Shown in pieces: positions 8,837-16,465 of a stretch of DNA of 64,000 nt. A program made the translations under genes and the position numbers. The stretch lies in NCBI RefSeq assembly GCF_002005425.1, contig NZ_CP019704.1, forward strand, positions 2,748,001-2,812,000. Reading direction: 5' to 3'. The stretch comes from Polaribacter sp. BM10. GTDB lineage: Bacteria; Bacteroidota; Bacteroidia; Flavobacteriales; Flavobacteriaceae. A model generated the notes under the pieces. It saw only the letters and a list, made by a program, of their open reading frames with translations, ran no database searches and was not told the origin of the DNA. Each line of letters starts with the position of its first letter. Within the stretch, counting starts at the first letter, position 1.

Positions 8837-9016
8837 ATGAAGAAAATAAAATACTTAGTACTAATTATAGTACTCCTTTCTACTCAATTGGTTTGTGGTC
8901 AAATGGTACCACCACCAATTCCACCACCACCACCACCAGGTTTGTCTGTTGATGGCGGTGTAATATTTTTACTAGCTTCTGCTTTAATTTATGGTGTAGC
9001 AAAATTAAGAAACTAA
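8837..9016 (+). CDS. Small PID-CTERM-like sorted surface protein, proline-rich
   Basis: This 59-residue reading frame begins ATGAAGAAAATAAAA and encodes a signal peptide (about 1-22, ending VCGQ). A proline stretch follows (PPPIPPPPPPG), then SVDGG, a hydrophobic segment (VIFLLASALIYGVA) and a basic end (KLRN). The order Pro-rich, DGG, hydrophobic helix with YG, basic tail is that of the PID-CTERM protein-sorting signal known from Flavobacteriia. There the tail is thought to be recognised by a dedicated processing enzyme at the membrane. The mature part is almost nothing but the prolines, so a structural or anchor role is likely. No sorting enzyme is encoded nearby. Confidence 0.7.
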   Translation: MKKIKYLVLIIVLLSTQLVCGQMVPPPIPPPPPPGLSVDGGVIFLLASALIYGVAKLRN

Positions 9017-9034
9017 TCTTAATTTTTAAATTTC

Positions 9035-9625
9035 TTATGATTTTTTAGTAAGACGACTTACGTATTTACCAATTACATCGAATTCTAGATTTACTTTATC
9101 ATCTACTGCTAAAGTTTTAAAAGAAGTGTTTTCTAAAGTGTAAGGTATAATTGCAACACTAAAAGAATCATCTTTCGAGTTTACAACCGTTAAACTTACT
9201 CCGTTTACTGTTATAGAACCTTTCTCAATTGTAATATTATTATTTATCGTTGCATTATAACGAAAAGTAAAAACAGTGCTTCCGTTCTGGTTTTCAATAT
9301 TTGTACAAGTACCAGTTTCATCTACATGACCTTGCACTATATGGCCGTCTAGTCGATCGCCAAGTTTCATTGCTCTTTCTAAATTTACAATAGAATCTAT
9401 TTTTAATTCTCCAATATTTGTTTTGTCTAAAGTTTCTTTAATAGCGGTAACTGTATATTCATTTTCGTTGATACCAACAACAGTTAAACATACGCCATTA
9501 TGGGCAACGCTTTGATCTATTTTTAACTCGTTTGTAATATTGCTACTTACTGTTATATGAAGATTATCTTGCTCACTTACTAAGTTTGTTACTTTACCAA
9601 GTGTCTCTATTATTCCTGTAAACAT
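9035..9625 (-). CDS. ribE: Riboflavin synthase, alpha subunit
   Basis: The 196-residue protein starts MFTGIIETLGKV, the hallmark N-terminus. It has two homologous lumazine-binding barrels: the first carries HNGVCLTVVGI around 40-50, the second NGVSLTVVN around 145-153. The segment LDGHIVQGHVDETG between them is highly conserved. The enzyme dismutates two molecules of 6,7-dimethyl-8-ribityllumazine to riboflavin in the cytosol. Other rib genes are not nearby, as is common in Bacteroidetes. It is transcribed divergently from pdxA; the two -7 boxes lie within 25 bp of each other. No FMN riboswitch is visible in the roughly 25-nt leader. Confidence 0.96.
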   Translation of the reverse strand: MFTGIIETLGKVTNLVSEQDNLHITVSSNITNELKIDQSVAHNGVCLTVVGINENEYTVTAIKETLDKTNIGELKIDSIVNLERAMKLGDRLDGHIVQGHVDETGTCTNIENQNGSTVFTFRYNATINNNITIEKGSITVNGVSLTVVNSKDDSFSVAIIPYTLENTSFKTLAVDDKVNLEFDVIGKYVSRLTKKS

Positions 9626-9641
9626 TTCTCTAAATTTTAGT

Positions 9642-9665
9642 TACTTTTGTAGAACATCAAAATTA
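9642..9665. promoter_or_regulatory. Overlapping divergent promoters of ribE and pdxA
   Basis: TACTTTTG at 9642-9649 (plus) matches the -7 consensus for pdxA. CAAAATTA at 9658-9665 reads TAATTTTG on the minus strand, for ribE. The boxes face away from each other but overlap in footprint, so the two promoters probably compete for RNA polymerase. Confidence 0.5.
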
Positions 9666-9682
9666 AGAATATTACAAGAGTT

Positions 9683-10723
9683 ATGGCTGATAAAACTGAT
9701 AAAATAATCGTCGGAATTTCAATAGGAGATTTAAATGGTATAGGTATTGAAGTTATTTTAAAAACATTTGAAGATAAACGAATGTTAGATTTCTGTACAC
9801 CAGTTTTATTTGGAGCAATGAAAGTTGTTTCTTATCATAAAAAAGCTTTAAAATTAGAGGTTCCCGTACATGGAATTAACCAAATTAATCAAATAAATCA
9901 TTCTAAAATAAATGTTTTAAATGTTTGGAAAGAAGATGTTTCTATTAAATTAGGAGAGGAAACTAAAGTTTCTGGTTCGTATGCAGCAAAATCTTTAGAA
10001 GCTGCGGTAGAGCATTTAAAGAATAAAAGTGTAGATGTTTTATTAACTGCACCTATTAATAAAGAAACCATACAGTCAGAAACATTTAATTTTCCGGGTC
10101 ATACAGAATATTTAGAAGAAAACTTGCCAGGTAAAAGCTTAATGATTCTTATGACAGATGTATTAAGAATTGGTTTGATAACGGGTCATATTCCTATTTC
10201 GAAAGTAGCAGAAGCTATTACTCCAGAAATTATTAAAGAAAAAGTGTCGACAATGCATGCGTCTTTAAAGAAAGATTTTGGCATTGCAAAACCAAAAATT
10301 GCAGTTTTAGGTTTAAATCCTCATTGTGGAGATAAAGGTGTGATTGGTAAAGAAGATGATGAAATTATTAAACCTACTATAGAAGAAATTAAAGAAAGTG
10401 GCAAGTTAGTTTTTGGACCTTATGCTGCGGATGGTTTCTTTGGGTCTGAAACATATAAGCAGTTTGATGGTGTTTTGGCAACTTATCACGATCAAGGTTT
10501 GGCGCCTTTTAAAGCATTGTCTTTTGGTAATGGTGTAAATTTTACAGCAGGATTAAGTGAAATTAGAACATCACCAGATCACGGAACAGGTTTTGATATT
10601 GCAGGTAAAAATCTAGCAAACCCATCGTCTTTTAAAGAAGCACTGTTTTCTGCAATTCATATTTACAAGACTAGAAACGATTATAAAGAACTAACTAAAA
10701 ACCCACTTTTAGCAAAGCATTAA
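9683..10723 (+). CDS. pdxA: 4-hydroxythreonine-4-phosphate dehydrogenase
   Basis: The 346-residue protein has the PdxA metal- and substrate-binding motifs. GISIGDLNGIGIEV is near the start, FPGHTEYLEE near 138-147, GLNPHCGDKGVIG near 212-224, and YHDQGLAPFKALSF near 274-287 with NFTAGLSEIRTSPDHGTGFDIAGK just after. The three metal-binding histidines of the family are all present (in the HTE, YHDQ and PDHGT contexts). It oxidises 4-phosphohydroxy-L-threonine to 3-amino-2-oxopropyl phosphate in DXP-dependent pyridoxal phosphate synthesis. It is a single gene with its own promoter, followed by the DUF177 gene with a separate promoter. Confidence 0.96.
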   Translation: MADKTDKIIVGISIGDLNGIGIEVILKTFEDKRMLDFCTPVLFGAMKVVSYHKKALKLEVPVHGINQINQINHSKINVLNVWKEDVSIKLGEETKVSGSYAAKSLEAAVEHLKNKSVDVLLTAPINKETIQSETFNFPGHTEYLEENLPGKSLMILMTDVLRIGLITGHIPISKVAEAITPEIIKEKVSTMHASLKKDFGIAKPKIAVLGLNPHCGDKGVIGKEDDEIIKPTIEEIKESGKLVFGPYAADGFFGSETYKQFDGVLATYHDQGLAPFKALSFGNGVNFTAGLSEIRTSPDHGTGFDIAGKNLANPSSFKEALFSAIHIYKTRNDYKELTKNPLLAKH

Positions 10724-10773
10724 AAATAATTTTCTTTTTTTTAAAGAAAACAGTGTATAAAAACATTTTTTTA

Positions 10774-10781
10774 TATCTTTG
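10774..10781 (+). promoter_or_regulatory. -7 box of the yceD-rpmF unit
   Basis: TATCTTTG, an exact TAnnTTTG match, 22 bases before the yceD ATG. Confidence 0.6.
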
Positions 10782-10803
10782 CACGCTCAATTGATGTTTG
10801 ATA

Positions 10804-11340
10804 ATGAAAGACTTGAAACAATACAACATACAGTTTGTAGGATTAAAAGAAGGTAAACATCTATTTGAGTATAGTATTGATAATACGTTCTTTGAGTTTT
10901 ATAATTATAGTGAATTTAAAAAATCTTCTATAAATGTTACTTTAGAATTTGTAAAAAAAAGCACTTTTTTTGAGCTTTTATTTACAGCTTCAGGTACAGT
11001 TAATGTGCCTTGTGATGTAACAAATGAGTATTTTGACCTTGAAATTACCTCTAAATTACCTTTAGTTGTAAAATTTGGACCAGAATATAATGATGACAAT
11101 GAAGAGATTTTAATTTTACCGCATGAAGTATATCAATTTAATGTAGCACAGTTTATTTATGAAATGATTGTGTTAGCTGTTCCAAGTAAAAGAGTTCATC
11201 CAAAAGTACTAGATGGTACGATGAAATCTGAAGCTTTGAGCAAATTAGAAGAGTTAGAAATAAAAGAAGAAAAAACTGTTGAAACAACAGACCCTAGATG
11301 GGATAAATTAAAGAATTTAATAACAGAAAAAAAGACATAA
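10804..11340 (+). CDS. YceD/DUF177 family protein (large-ribosomal-subunit accumulation factor)
   Basis: About 178 residues from ATG 10804 ([30 protein letters not shown]); an upstream TTG at 10798 would add two residues. The family pattern is seen: an N-terminal beta region, [19 protein letters not shown] near the middle (Bacteroidetes YceD keep only part of the cysteine-rich motif), an acidic [15 protein letters not shown] turn and a C-terminal [10 protein letters not shown] signature. In bacteria and plastids YceD proteins are needed for 23S rRNA accumulation, and the gene is nearly always next to rpmF, as here (2 bases separate stop and start). That linkage supports both calls. Confidence 0.88.
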   Translation: MKDLKQYNIQFVGLKEGKHLFEYSIDNTFFEFYNYSEFKKSSINVTLEFVKKSTFFELLFTASGTVNVPCDVTNEYFDLEITSKLPLVVKFGPEYNDDNEEILILPHEVYQFNVAQFIYEMIVLAVPSKRVHPKVLDGTMKSEALSKLEELEIKEEKTVETTDPRWDKLKNLITEKKT

Positions 11341-11341
11341 A

Positions 11342-11536
11342 ATGGCACATCCTAAAAGAAAAATATCGAAAACGAGAAGAGATAAAAGGAGAACGCATTA
11401 TAAAGCATCTGCACAACAGATTGCTACAGACCCAACAACAGGTGAAGCGCACTTATATCACAGAGCTCACTGGCACGAAGGTAAACTTTACTATAGAGGT
11501 CAAGTAGTATTAGAATCTGCAGCAGCAGAAGCATAG
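11342..11536 (+). CDS. rpmF: 50S ribosomal protein L32
   Basis: A 64-residue basic protein beginning [20 protein letters not shown], the standard bL32 N-terminus, with [17 protein letters not shown] at about 39-55. The zinc-binding cysteines of some L32 proteins are replaced (C-minus form), as is usual in Bacteroidetes. It is translated directly after yceD and followed by a strong terminator. Confidence 0.97.
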   Translation: MAHPKRKISKTRRDKRRTHYKASAQQIATDPTTGEAHLYHRAHWHEGKLYYRGQVVLESAAAEA

Positions 11537-11555
11537 AAAATTTTTATTTTACATA

Positions 11556-11584
11556 AAAAACCCTCAAATTTGAGGGTTTTTTTG
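11556..11584 (+). terminator. Rho-independent terminator after rpmF
   Basis: AAAACCCTCAAA/TTTGAGGGTTTT forms an almost loopless palindrome at 11557-11580, followed by more T residues. It separates yceD-rpmF from fabH. Confidence 0.85.
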
Positions 11585-11689
11585 CGTTTTTATACGAAAT
11601 CCCATCGTTTTAATACTTTTTATTCTAAAAAGTAAAATAAATTTCATTTCTTTGAAATTCCTTAACATTGGGATAACAAACTAAGTATT

Positions 11690-12679
11690 ATGACAAAAAT
11701 CACTGCAGCAATTACAGCAGTAGGGAAATATGTTCCTGAATATGTTTTAACTAACAAAGAGTTAGAAAGCTATGTAGATACCAATGACGAATGGATTACT
11801 ACTAGAACTGGTATCAAAGAAAGAAGAATCTTAAAAGGTGAAGGTCTTGGTACTTCTTATATGGCTATTAAAGCGTCAGAAGATTTGATCAGTAAGAAAA
11901 ATTTAGACCCTAAAGAAATAGATTTGGTAATTGTTGCGACTGCAACACCAGATTTACCAGTTGCTTCTACAGCGGCTTATGTTGCTACAGAAATAGGTGC
12001 AACAAATGCTTTTGCTTACGATTTACAAGCGGCTTGCTCTAGTTTTTTATATGGTATGTCTACTGTTACAAGTTATATAGAATCTGGTAGATATAAAAAA
12101 GTTTTATTAATAGGAGCCGATAAAATGTCTTCTATAATAGATTACACAGATAGAGCAACTTGTATTATTTTTGGTGACGGAGCAGGAGCTGCGTTATTTG
12201 AACCAAATACAGAAGGTTTAGGTTTTCAAGATGAATACTTAAGAAGTGATGGTATTGGTAGAGATTTCTTAAGAATTGAAGCAGGTGGTTCTCAAATGCC
12301 AGCTACAAAACAAACAGTAGAAGATGGTAAGCACTTTGTTTATCAAGAAGGTAAAACTGTTTTTAAATATGCCGTTTCTAATATGGCAGATGTTGCAGAA
12401 AAAATGTTGGTTAGAAATAATTTAACAGAACCAGATATTCAATGGTTAGTTGCACATCAAGCTAATAAAAGAATAATAGAAGCAACAGCAAAAAGAGTTG
12501 GTGTTTCTGCAGAAAAAGTAATGATGAATATTCATCGATATGGTAACACTACTTCTGCAACCTTACCATTATTATTAGCTGATTACGAAAATAAGCTTAA
12601 AAAAGGAGATAATTTAATATTTGCCGCATTTGGTGGTGGTTTCACATGGGGAGCTGCGTACCTTAAATGGGCTTACTAA
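11690..12679 (+). CDS. fabH: Beta-ketoacyl-[ACP] synthase III
   Basis: The 329-residue thiolase-fold enzyme carries the FabH catalytic triad: Cys 116 in QAACSSFLYG, His 256 in AHQANKRI and Asn 286 in RYGNTTSAT. The GGGFTWGAAYLKW tail is typical. It condenses acetyl-CoA (or branched starters, common in Flavobacteria) with malonyl-ACP to begin fatty-acid synthesis in the cytosol. It follows yceD-rpmF and precedes accB-accC, a conserved arrangement in this phylum. The 150-bp leader contains the rpmF terminator and a small hairpin (ACTTTTT...AAAAAGT), but no clear -7 match. Confidence 0.96.
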   Translation: MTKITAAITAVGKYVPEYVLTNKELESYVDTNDEWITTRTGIKERRILKGEGLGTSYMAIKASEDLISKKNLDPKEIDLVIVATATPDLPVASTAAYVATEIGATNAFAYDLQAACSSFLYGMSTVTSYIESGRYKKVLLIGADKMSSIIDYTDRATCIIFGDGAGAALFEPNTEGLGFQDEYLRSDGIGRDFLRIEAGGSQMPATKQTVEDGKHFVYQEGKTVFKYAVSNMADVAEKMLVRNNLTEPDIQWLVAHQANKRIIEATAKRVGVSAEKVMMNIHRYGNTTSATLPLLLADYENKLKKGDNLIFAAFGGGFTWGAAYLKWAY

Positions 12680-12711
12680 TTTATATAAAATAACAACTAA
12701 ACAATAAGGAA

Positions 12712-13200
12712 ATGGATATTAAAGAAATTCAAAATCTTATAAAATTTGTAGCTAAATCTGGTGCAAGCGAGGTAAAGTTAGAAATGGAAGATGTAAAAAT
12801 TACAATTAGAACAGGTTCTGGTAAAACAGAAACTACTATTGTGCAAGCTGCACCAATGCAAGGTTTACCTCAAATGTCTGCACAACAACAAGCGCCATCG
12901 GCACCAGTTGCTGCTGTAGAACAAGCTGCTGCACCTGTGTCTGATAATGATGATTCTAAATTTATTACCATAAAATCTCCAATTATTGGAACTTTTTATA
13001 GAAAGCCTTCTCCAGATAAACCAAATTTTGTAGAAGTTGGTACAGAGGTTAAAGTTGGTGATACAGTATGTGTTATCGAAGCTATGAAATTATTTAACGA
13101 AATTGAATCAGAAATTTCTGGTAAAATTGTTAAAGTATTAGTAGACGATTCTTCTCCGGTAGAATTTGATCAACCATTATTTTTGGTAGACCCATCATAA
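12712..13200 (+). CDS. accB: Biotin carboxyl carrier protein of acetyl-CoA carboxylase
   Basis: The 162-residue protein has an N-terminal region (MDIKEIQNLIKFVAKSGASE), a flexible Ala/Pro/Gln linker (about 45-78) and a C-terminal biotinyl domain. The biotinylation motif EAMKL places the modified lysine at residue 126. It carries carboxybiotin between biotin carboxylase and carboxyltransferase in malonyl-CoA formation. It lies 32 bp after fabH and upstream of accC. Confidence 0.96.
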   Translation: MDIKEIQNLIKFVAKSGASEVKLEMEDVKITIRTGSGKTETTIVQAAPMQGLPQMSAQQQAPSAPVAAVEQAAAPVSDNDDSKFITIKSPIIGTFYRKPSPDKPNFVEVGTEVKVGDTVCVIEAMKLFNEIESEISGKIVKVLVDDSSPVEFDQPLFLVDPS

Positions 13201-13205
13201 TAATT

Positions 13206-13271
13206 AATTATGAATTAAAATTACGAACAAGATATGTCTTGCTTGTAACTACAAATTCATAATTCATAATT
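13206..13271. repeat. Long inverted repeat in the accB-accC spacer
   Basis: AATTATGAATT at 13206-13216 pairs with AATTCATAATT at 13254-13264; a second overlapping copy of the latter is at 13261-13271. Inside lies a second hairpin, CAAGA-TATG-TCTTG. The element fills most of the 80-bp spacer and could fold in the mRNA between two genes that are normally co-translated. It may tune accC expression, or be a small mobile palindrome. Confidence 0.6.
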
Positions 13272-13280
13272 TTTTATAAT

Positions 13281-14618
13281 ATGTTTAAAAAAATATTAAT
13301 TGCCAATAGAGGTGAAATAGCATTACGTGTTATTAGAACCTGTAGAGAAATGGGTATAAAAACTGTAGCAGTATATTCTACTGCAGATGCAGAAAGTTTA
13401 CACGTTAGATTTGCAGATGAAGCCGTTTGTATTGGTCCAGCACAAAGTTCAGAATCTTATTTAAAGATGTCTAACATTATTGCTGCTGCAGAAATAACAA
13501 ATGCAGATGCTATTCACCCAGGTTACGGGTTTTTATCTGAAAACGCTAAATTTTCTAAATTATGTGACGAGCATAATATTAAGTTTATTGGTGCAACAGG
13601 TGAAATGATTGACCAAATGGGAGATAAAGCAAATGCTAAATCTACTATGAAAGCTGCCGGTGTACCTTGTGTACCTGGAAGTGAAGGTGTAATTACCGAT
13701 TTTGAAGAGTGTGAAAAGTTAGCTGTAGAAACAGGTTACCCAATAATGCTTAAAGCTTCTGCCGGAGGTGGAGGTAAAGGTATGCGTGCCGTTTGGAAAC
13801 CAGAAGACTTAAAAGATGCTTGGGATTCTGCAAGACAAGAATCTAAAGCCGCATTTGGTAACGATGATATGTACATGGAAAAGCTTATTGAAGAGCCAAG
13901 ACATATCGAAATTCAAATTGTAGGAGATTCTTTCGGGAAAGCATGTCATTTATCAGAAAGAGATTGTTCTGTACAAAGACGTCATCAAAAATTAACAGAA
14001 GAAACACCTTCTCCTTTCATGACAGATGAATTAAGAGAAGCAATGGGTAATGCAGCCGTAAAAGCCGCAGAGTTTATTAAATATGAAGGTGCAGGTACTG
14101 TAGAGTTTTTAGTTGATAAGCACAGAAACTTCTACTTTATGGAGATGAATACTCGTATACAAGTAGAGCACCCAATTACAGAAGAGGTTGTAGATTACGA
14201 CTTAATTAGAGAGCAAATTTTAGTTGCTGCTGGTGTGCCAATTTCTGGTAAAAATTATTATCCTAAAATGCATTCTATAGAATGTAGAATTAATGCTGAA
14301 GATCCTCATAATAATTTTAGACCAGCTCCGGGTAAAATTACTACTTTTCATGCTCCTGGTGGGCACGGAATAAGAATCGATACGCACGTATATGCAGGAT
14401 ATATGATTCCGCCAAATTACGATTCTATGATTGCTAAATTAATTACGACTGCTCAAACAAGAGAAGAAGCAATTAATAAAATGAAGCGTGCATTAGATGA
14501 GTTTGTTATTGAAGGAATTAAAACAACAATACCTTTTCATAGACAATTAATGGATCATCCAGATTATGTTGCAGGTAATTATACAACTAAGTTTATGGAA
14601 GATTTTACAATGAGTTAA
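13281..14618 (+). CDS. accC: Biotin carboxylase subunit of acetyl-CoA carboxylase
   Basis: The 445-residue ATP-grasp enzyme begins [20 protein letters not shown]. It shows [13 protein letters not shown] at about 80-92, the glycine-rich [12 protein letters not shown] near 158-169, and [17 protein letters not shown] near 287-303, which holds the catalytic glutamates, asparagine and Arg. It carboxylates the biotin on AccB with bicarbonate and ATP. The length is that of a single-subunit biotin carboxylase, so it is not a fused pyruvate or propionyl-CoA carboxylase. It is the last gene of the fabH-accB-accC unit, ended by a terminator at 14651. Confidence 0.96.
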   Translation: MFKKILIANRGEIALRVIRTCREMGIKTVAVYSTADAESLHVRFADEAVCIGPAQSSESYLKMSNIIAAAEITNADAIHPGYGFLSENAKFSKLCDEHNIKFIGATGEMIDQMGDKANAKSTMKAAGVPCVPGSEGVITDFEECEKLAVETGYPIMLKASAGGGGKGMRAVWKPEDLKDAWDSARQESKAAFGNDDMYMEKLIEEPRHIEIQIVGDSFGKACHLSERDCSVQRRHQKLTEETPSPFMTDELREAMGNAAVKAAEFIKYEGAGTVEFLVDKHRNFYFMEMNTRIQVEHPITEEVVDYDLIREQILVAAGVPISGKNYYPKMHSIECRINAEDPHNNFRPAPGKITTFHAPGGHGIRIDTHVYAGYMIPPNYDSMIAKLITTAQTREEAINKMKRALDEFVIEGIKTTIPFHRQLMDHPDYVAGNYTTKFMEDFTMS

Positions 14619-14650
14619 AATCTTACTATTTAGTTATAATAATAAAGTTA

Positions 14651-14685
14651 AATAGAGAATACAGTTTGTATTCTCTATTTTTTTT
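14651..14685 (+). terminator. Rho-independent terminator after accC
   Basis: A perfect 13-bp stem (AATAGAGAATACA / TGTATTCTCTATT) with a 3-nt loop is followed by seven T residues. Confidence 0.88.
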
Positions 14686-14712
14686 ACCTTTATAGTTAAT
14701 ATATGTTGAATT

Positions 14713-15162
14713 ATGAAAATTGATGGAATTGATAAAACAATAATTAGAACTTTGGTTAAAGATGCTAGAACACCTATTTTAAGTATTGCTAGAGAAGTAG
14801 GTATATCTGGTGCGGCAATTCATCAAAGATTAAAAAAATTAGAAAAATCTAAACTGATAGAAGGGTACAATATGATTATTAACCCGAAATCTTTGGGTTA
14901 TACAACGACTGCTTTTGTTGGGGTTTATTTAGATTCTTCAAGCCAGCTATCATCATCAATAAAAAGATTAAAAGAAATACCAGAGGTTATAGAAAGTCAT
15001 TATACAACTGGTAATTATGCTATTTTGGTTAAAATACTATGTAAAGATAACGAGAGTTTAATGCGTATTTTAAATGATAAAATTCAGCCAATAAAAAATG
15101 TTTTAAGAACAGAAACATTTATTTCATTAGACCAACAAATTAAAAGACAAATAAATATTTAA
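14713..15162 (+). CDS. Lrp/AsnC-family transcriptional regulator
   Basis: The 149-residue protein has an N-terminal winged helix (IDKTIIRTLVKDARTPILSI, then AREVGISGAAIHQRLKKLEK) and a C-terminal RAM ligand-binding domain. The latter contains GYTTTAFVGVYLD and VIESHYTTGNYAILVKILCKD. Such proteins form octamers and respond to amino acids or other small metabolites. Its target is not evident. The next gene (Hpt) starts 4 bases downstream, so the two are co-transcribed. Length and architecture are normal. Confidence 0.92.
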   Translation: MKIDGIDKTIIRTLVKDARTPILSIAREVGISGAAIHQRLKKLEKSKLIEGYNMIINPKSLGYTTTAFVGVYLDSSSQLSSSIKRLKEIPEVIESHYTTGNYAILVKILCKDNESLMRILNDKIQPIKNVLRTETFISLDQQIKRQINI

Positions 15163-15166
15163 TCCT

Positions 15167-15484
15167 TTGGAAAACCCTAATTTAAATTATTTAAAAGAAG
15201 TTTCTGGCGGTGATGCTAGTTTTGAAAATAGTATGTTAACTATTTTAAAAACTGATTTTCCGGAAGAATTATTATCATTAAAAAATTTTTACGAGCATAA
15301 AAATTATGAAGAATTAAGTTTGTGTATCCATAAAATAAAACATAAAATAGGTATGTTGGGTATGCCAATGGCTTTAGAATTTGCTTCTAAAGTAGAAAAT
15401 GATGCAAAAAAAGGTAATATTGAACAATATACAGAGCTTGTATTTATTTTAGAGAGAATTAACGTATATTTAAAAAACCAATAG
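15167..15484 (+). CDS. Stand-alone histidine phosphotransfer (Hpt) protein
   Basis: A 105-residue four-helix protein with the Hpt signature HKIKHKIGMLGM, phosphorylated histidine probably His 55. LKEVSGGDASFENSMLTIL is a typical Hpt first helix. It starts with TTG (15167), 4 bp after the Lrp-type gene; no ATG fits. Hpt proteins relay phosphate between a hybrid kinase receiver domain and a final response regulator. The next gene, 13 bp downstream, is a receiver protein, so the pair could be partners. No histidine kinase is encoded nearby. Confidence 0.82.
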   Translation: MENPNLNYLKEVSGGDASFENSMLTILKTDFPEELLSLKNFYEHKNYEELSLCIHKIKHKIGMLGMPMALEFASKVENDAKKGNIEQYTELVFILERINVYLKNQ

Positions 15485-15497
15485 TACTAACTACACT

Positions 15498-16205
15498 ATG
15501 AACTGTATAATAATAGATGATGATGTATCTGCTAGATTAATAATTAGGCAGTTATGTAAAGAAACAGATTTAGAAATAATAGAAGAGTTTTCTTCTGCTA
15601 TAGAAGCAATTAAGTTTTTAAATTCAAATAAAAATATCGATGTAGCTTTTTTAGATATTCATATGCCTACTTTTTCGGGCATTGACTTTATTAAAACAAT
15701 TAAATCAAACGTAAAAATTATACTTACAACATCAGACAAAAACTTTGCGTTAGAAGCTTTTGAATATAAAAGTGTTGTAGATTATTTATTAAAACCAATA
15801 GCAAAAGAAAGGTTTTTAAAATCTGTAGATAAGTTAATTAATTTAAATACTGATAAACCAAAAGAGAAACACCCTAGTAAAAGTATAGAAAATAAAGATT
15901 ACATTTTTGTGAATGTAGAAAAGCGTTTGGTTAAAATTAATATACCAGAAATACTTTTAATAGAGGCTAAAGGAGATTATATTGGTATTAGAACAGATAA
16001 GAAAAGTTTTATTGTACATTCTACTTTAAAAAAAATAGAAAAGAAGCTTCCGTTAGATTCTTTTCTTAGAATCCATAGGTCTTATATTATTAATACTTCA
16101 GAAATTATAGATATAGAAGATAACAGTGTTTTGATTAAAAAGCACGTGATTCCTATTAGTAGGTCTCATAAAACCGAATTGATGAAAAGGTTAAACTTGT
16201 TGTAA
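15498..16205 (+). CDS. LytTR-type response regulator
   Basis: The 235-residue protein has a CheY-like receiver domain (1-120) with an acidic pocket at residues 7-8 (IIDDDVS), phospho-acceptor Asp 53 in FLDIHMP and Lys 99 in LLKPIA. A LytTR DNA-binding domain follows (about 130-235), with VNVEKRLVKINIPEILLIEA and RIHRSYIINTSEI. Such regulators bind direct repeats upstream of targets. Cognate kinases usually sit in the same operon; here there is only an Hpt protein, so the phosphate source is probably an unlinked hybrid kinase. Confidence 0.92.
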   Translation: MNCIIIDDDVSARLIIRQLCKETDLEIIEEFSSAIEAIKFLNSNKNIDVAFLDIHMPTFSGIDFIKTIKSNVKIILTTSDKNFALEAFEYKSVVDYLLKPIAKERFLKSVDKLINLNTDKPKEKHPSKSIENKDYIFVNVEKRLVKINIPEILLIEAKGDYIGIRTDKKSFIVHSTLKKIEKKLPLDSFLRIHRSYIINTSEIIDIEDNSVLIKKHVIPISRSHKTELMKRLNLL

Positions 16206-16288
16206 ACAGTTTGTCTAACAACTAATGCCATTCGTCGATAATTCTAAATAACTTATCGAAAATTAAATTTAACAACACATATACGATG

Positions 16289-16465
16289 TATCTTTGAAGT
16301 GTATTTAGAGGTAGATACATTTTCATAATAAAAAGTTGAGTTATTTTATCAAAATTAGTTACGTTTATGAGTTGGGGAACTTGTAAACAGAAAAAAATAA
16401 AAATATTTATTTTTTTGAATTGATAATAAAAAAAGCCTTTGTTTAATTACAAAGGCTTTTTTTTA
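16289..16465 (+). ncRNA. Possible small RNA unit: orphan promoter ending at a terminator
   Basis: After the LytTR gene a perfect -7 box (TATCTTTG, 16289-16296) points right, but no gene follows before the hairpin at 16430-16465 on the same strand. The predicted transcript is about 160 nt and AT-rich, with only an 18-codon ORF (MSWGTCKQ...). Promoter and terminator together suggest a small RNA or short leader peptide, but a chance -7 match is quite possible in DNA this AT-rich. Confidence 0.25.
16428..16465. terminator. Bidirectional Rho-independent terminator
   Basis: AAAAAAAGCCTTTGT and ACAAAGGCTTTTTTTT form a long stem with a 6-nt loop. A runs and T runs on both sides let it end both the rightward transcript from the LytTR side and the leftward gal operon; it overlaps the galT stop. 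Confidence 0.85.
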
